A stretch of 17,077 nt of DNA. Origin: a candidate division TA06 bacterium SM23_40. Lineage in GTDB: Bacteria; LJUI01; SM1-40. Made by a program: the position numbers and the translations under genes. Positions 16,001 through 17,077 of this stretch are shown here, in pieces (the stretch's first letter is position 1; each line of letters starts with the position of its first letter). The stretch spans positions 1-17,077 of the forward strand of contig LJUI01000054.1 in NCBI GenBank assembly GCA_001303705.1, given 5' to 3'. The notes under the pieces are model-generated. The model was given only the letters and a program-made list of their open reading frames with translations. It ran no database searches and was not told where the DNA came from.

Positions 16001-17077
16001 CAGATCCGGAGACTGGCTGATCGCCGGCACCACCATGTCGATCTCCATCCTGAACTCAGACCCCTCGATCGGTATCGGACGACGACGACCTGACTCGTCA
16101 GGCTCACCCAGCTCCATCCGCACACACTCCATCGCCACTACCTTCCCACCAGACCCGATCACCTTCGTCGGAAGCGTCAAATACTCGATCTTCACTCCCT
16201 CGTGCTCCGCCTCCACGATCTCACGCTCCATCGCTGGCATCTCAACTCGCGACCGCCGGTAGACGATGCTCACATCCTCGCACCCCAGCCGCAACAGCGT
16301 CCTCGCCGCGTCTATCGCCGCATTCCCTCCTCCGATCACCGCAGCTCGCTTCCCAACCCGCACCTTCTCGCCAAGATTCACCGAGCGCAGAAACTCAACC
16401 GCACCCCATACACCCTCCAGATCCTCACCATCGATCCCCAGCTTCCGGCTCACATGCGCCCCGAGACCGAGAAAGATCGCACCATACCCCTCAGCCACGA
16501 GCTCCTCGAGCGTGACCTCACGCCCGATCCGCGTGCCGAGCCTGAACTCCACTCCCAGCCTCTTCAACACATCGATCTCGCCCTCCAGTAGATCCCGCGG
16601 CAGCCGGTAGGAAGGAATCCCCACCGCAAGCATCCCGCCAAGCACCGGCAGAGCCTCGAACACCGTCACCCCATAGCCCCGGCGCCGCAGATCATAGGCC
16701 GCCACCAGACCGGCCGGACCTGACCCCACAATGGCCACCCGCTCCTCACGCTCCTCCGCGATCTCAAGATCCCACTCCAGATCGCTCTCACGGTCCGCGA
16801 CAAACCGCTTCAGAAAGTCGATCGCGATCGCCTCATCGATGGTCGCCCGCTCGCAGGCAGCTTCACACGGATGATGACAGACACGCCCGGTGATGCCCGG
16901 AAACGGGTTGCGCTCCCGCACCAGGGCCAGCGCCTCCCGATACTTCCCTGCCGAGATGAGGGCGGTGTATCCCTGCGCATTCACGTGCAGGGGACAGGCG
17001 GCCTGACAGGGCGGGGTGCCCTGACGGTCGATGACGAATTTGTTGGGAACGGCCTGAGGAAACGGCCGGTAGATGGC
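13016..17077 (-). CDS. HdrA-GltD-HdrA giant fusion flavoprotein (N-terminus outside window)
   Basis: The frame is open from the right edge to TAG 13016, giving 1353 visible residues (Ala at 17077 is number 1). Residues 1-18 are the middle of an HdrA ferredoxin region (AIYRPFPQAVPNKFVIDR). A GltD/NfnB-like module then interrupts it: Cys24, Cys28, CHHPCEAAC (67-75), FAD motif GSGPAG (118-123), NAD(P)H motif GGGNAA (249-254), and GGDAVTGP (393-400). HdrA resumes with a Cys cluster (490-506) and CVGSR...CSRICC (589-607). A second HdrA unit follows: N-terminal domain (792-920), FAD motif GGGISG (936-941), CVGSR...CSRYCC (1088-1105), and a ferredoxin (1284-1328). It is probably an NAD(P)H-linked bifurcating core, by analogy with GltD-family enzymes. 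Conventional callers will start it at GTG 16984, which is only an internal codon. Confidence 0.92.
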   Translation of the reverse strand, partial: AIYRPFPQAVPNKFVIDRQGTPPCQAACPLHVNAQGYTALISAGKYREALALVRERNPFPGITGRVCHHPCEAACERATIDEAIAIDFLKRFVADRESDLEWDLEIAEEREERVAIVGSGPAGLVAAYDLRRRGYGVTVFEALPVLGGMLAVGIPSYRLPRDLLEGEIDVLKRLGVEFRLGTRIGREVTLEELVAEGYGAIFLGLGAHVSRKLGIDGEDLEGVWGAVEFLRSVNLGEKVRVGKRAAVIGGGNAAIDAARTLLRLGCEDVSIVYRRSRVEMPAMEREIVEAEHEGVKIEYLTLPTKVIGSGGKVVAMECVRMELGEPDESGRRRPIPIEGSEFRMEIDMVVPAISQSPDLEGVGEGVDLEITRWGSIAADPVTLATSVSGVFAGGDAVTGPRTYIEAMAQGRKAAISIDRYLRGADMAVGREGEGPFETDVKPDTRGVGQAPRAVMPTLELGERAGDFREVDLGFDEEQAVSEAVSEAKRCLNCAGCSECKACVAACEPDAIRHGMEDEFVDLHVGAVVVATGLDYYDPEMISEYGYKRFKNVVTSLELERLLSASGPTRGHLVRPGDEKEPERVAFIQCVGSRSEKRGIHYCSRICCMNAIKDALLLEQHAPGTEAIIFYMDIRAFGKGFEAFYLRSKDPEAKTRYIRGKPSKIEEDPETGDLFIHYEDTERARIESMRVDMAVLASALVPPERTADLGTVLGIELGTDAFFKCRDDVWYPLDSTRPGIYLAGCATGPKDITDSIAEASGVAALAARHVLGERVVPEKVEIPPLELAEEPRVGIFVCDCGLNIAAVVDVPGLVERMESLPGVAHIEEVLFACAETTQRKIQDAIREHGLNRVVVAACTPRTHEPIFRETCAKVGLNPFLFEMANIRDQCSWVHQAEPEAATRKAADLIRMSVARARLLDPLAPRDLEVGHDVLVVGGGISGIQTAIDLAARDFKVYLVEKADQLGGRVVELTSLYPSGRSGRELIEEKVRELNSLGVEVRTGTEVEDIVGFVGNFDVTLRRSNDEKEKLSIGAIVLGVGADLYKPEDEYGYGRYPNVITNMELEKMLGGEGPVEIAGGPVRTVAYVQCVGSRGEKGNPECSRYCCHAMLKQAIELRRRGVNVVVLHRDIRVYSRGAEEMYRDARRLGVLFIRYWPEEPPRVEGDGRAAKVIIHERSLETDLELDVDAVVLSLGMVPREEETAMLHTMLKIPRSVDGFFLEVHPKFGPVDTQTEGIFLCGCAQSPKDIADSIAQASAAASRVGSLLARDTITLEPITSIIDEMRCRGCGTCAEVCEFHAIEVVELEDGRLVAKVNEALCKGCGTCASVCPSGAAQIRHFTDEQIETMVEAMLVG
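15616..15639. repeat. Two-copy 12-bp tandem repeat in the fusion gene
   Basis: CGCCTCAGATAC occurs twice in direct succession. On the coding strand it writes AVSEAVSEA in the linker between the GltD module and the resumed HdrA Cys cluster. It looks like a recent slippage duplication in a tolerant linker. Confidence 0.8.

Noticed and set aside
1-17077. Genome-wide reassignment of TGA to an amino acid
   Set aside because: TGA ends at least nine of the genes at their natural family lengths, and in-frame TGA occurs only at the HdrA Cys/Sec position.
1-17077. CRISPR array, insertion sequence, tRNA or rRNA gene
   Set aside because: I saw no regularly spaced repeats, transposase motifs, terminal inverted repeats or RNA-gene signatures; the window is almost fully occupied by minus-strand coding sequence.

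Overview
The window is a dense, one-directional block of 14 genes, all on the minus strand and so read from right to left. Both ends cut through genes. Nearly everything encodes heterodisulfide-reductase (Hdr) type electron-transfer machinery: FAD/iron-sulfur HdrA proteins, cysteine-rich HdrB/HdrC/HdrD-like subunits and MvhD-type [2Fe-2S] adaptors. The DNA is GC-rich, with ATGA-type gene overlaps and good Shine-Dalgarno sites. No hydrogenase or methanogenesis gene is visible. Two hdrA genes appear to use in-frame TGA as selenocysteine, with a possible bacterial-type SECIS hairpin directly after the TGA. I infer a strictly anaerobic, selenoprotein-making bacterium (a deltaproteobacterium-like or uncultured-phylum lineage). 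The phylum cannot be fixed from this sequence.

Layout in transcription order. (1) 17077-9593/9641: a giant fused protein, HdrA (N-terminus outside the window) with an inserted GltD/NADPH-oxidoreductase module and a second HdrA unit; then mvhD, an HdrC-HdrB (HdrD-like) fusion, hdrC, hdrB, and a selenocysteine HdrA fused to MvhD (to 7119). (2) 7094-4183: a small zinc-ribbon protein, nucleoside diphosphate kinase, a LarA-family nickel-dependent racemase homologue, and malate dehydrogenase. (3) 4182-3826: about 357 bp with no gene but several GC-rich inverted repeats. (4) 3825-1: a second Hdr module, with a short selenocysteine HdrA, a second HdrA lacking selenocysteine, mvhD, and the start of an HdrC-type (probably HdrD-like) gene cut by the window edge.

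Modules 1 and 4 are paralogous and have the same order: HdrA unit A, HdrA unit B, MvhD, HdrC/D-like. In module 4 the two HdrA units are separate genes overlapping by GTGA. In module 1 they are one polypeptide, and unit A carries the GltD insertion inside its ferredoxin region. By analogy with known Hdr-Mvh and NfnAB systems, the likely job is flavin-based electron bifurcation or confurcation. It would link NAD(P)H (through the GltD module) and another donor (through MvhD) to ferredoxin and a disulfide or other acceptor at HdrB/HdrD-type sites. The physiological acceptor and the partner of MvhD are not in the window. Malate dehydrogenase and the LarA homologue hint at a link to 2-hydroxyacid metabolism, but that rests only on neighbourhood.
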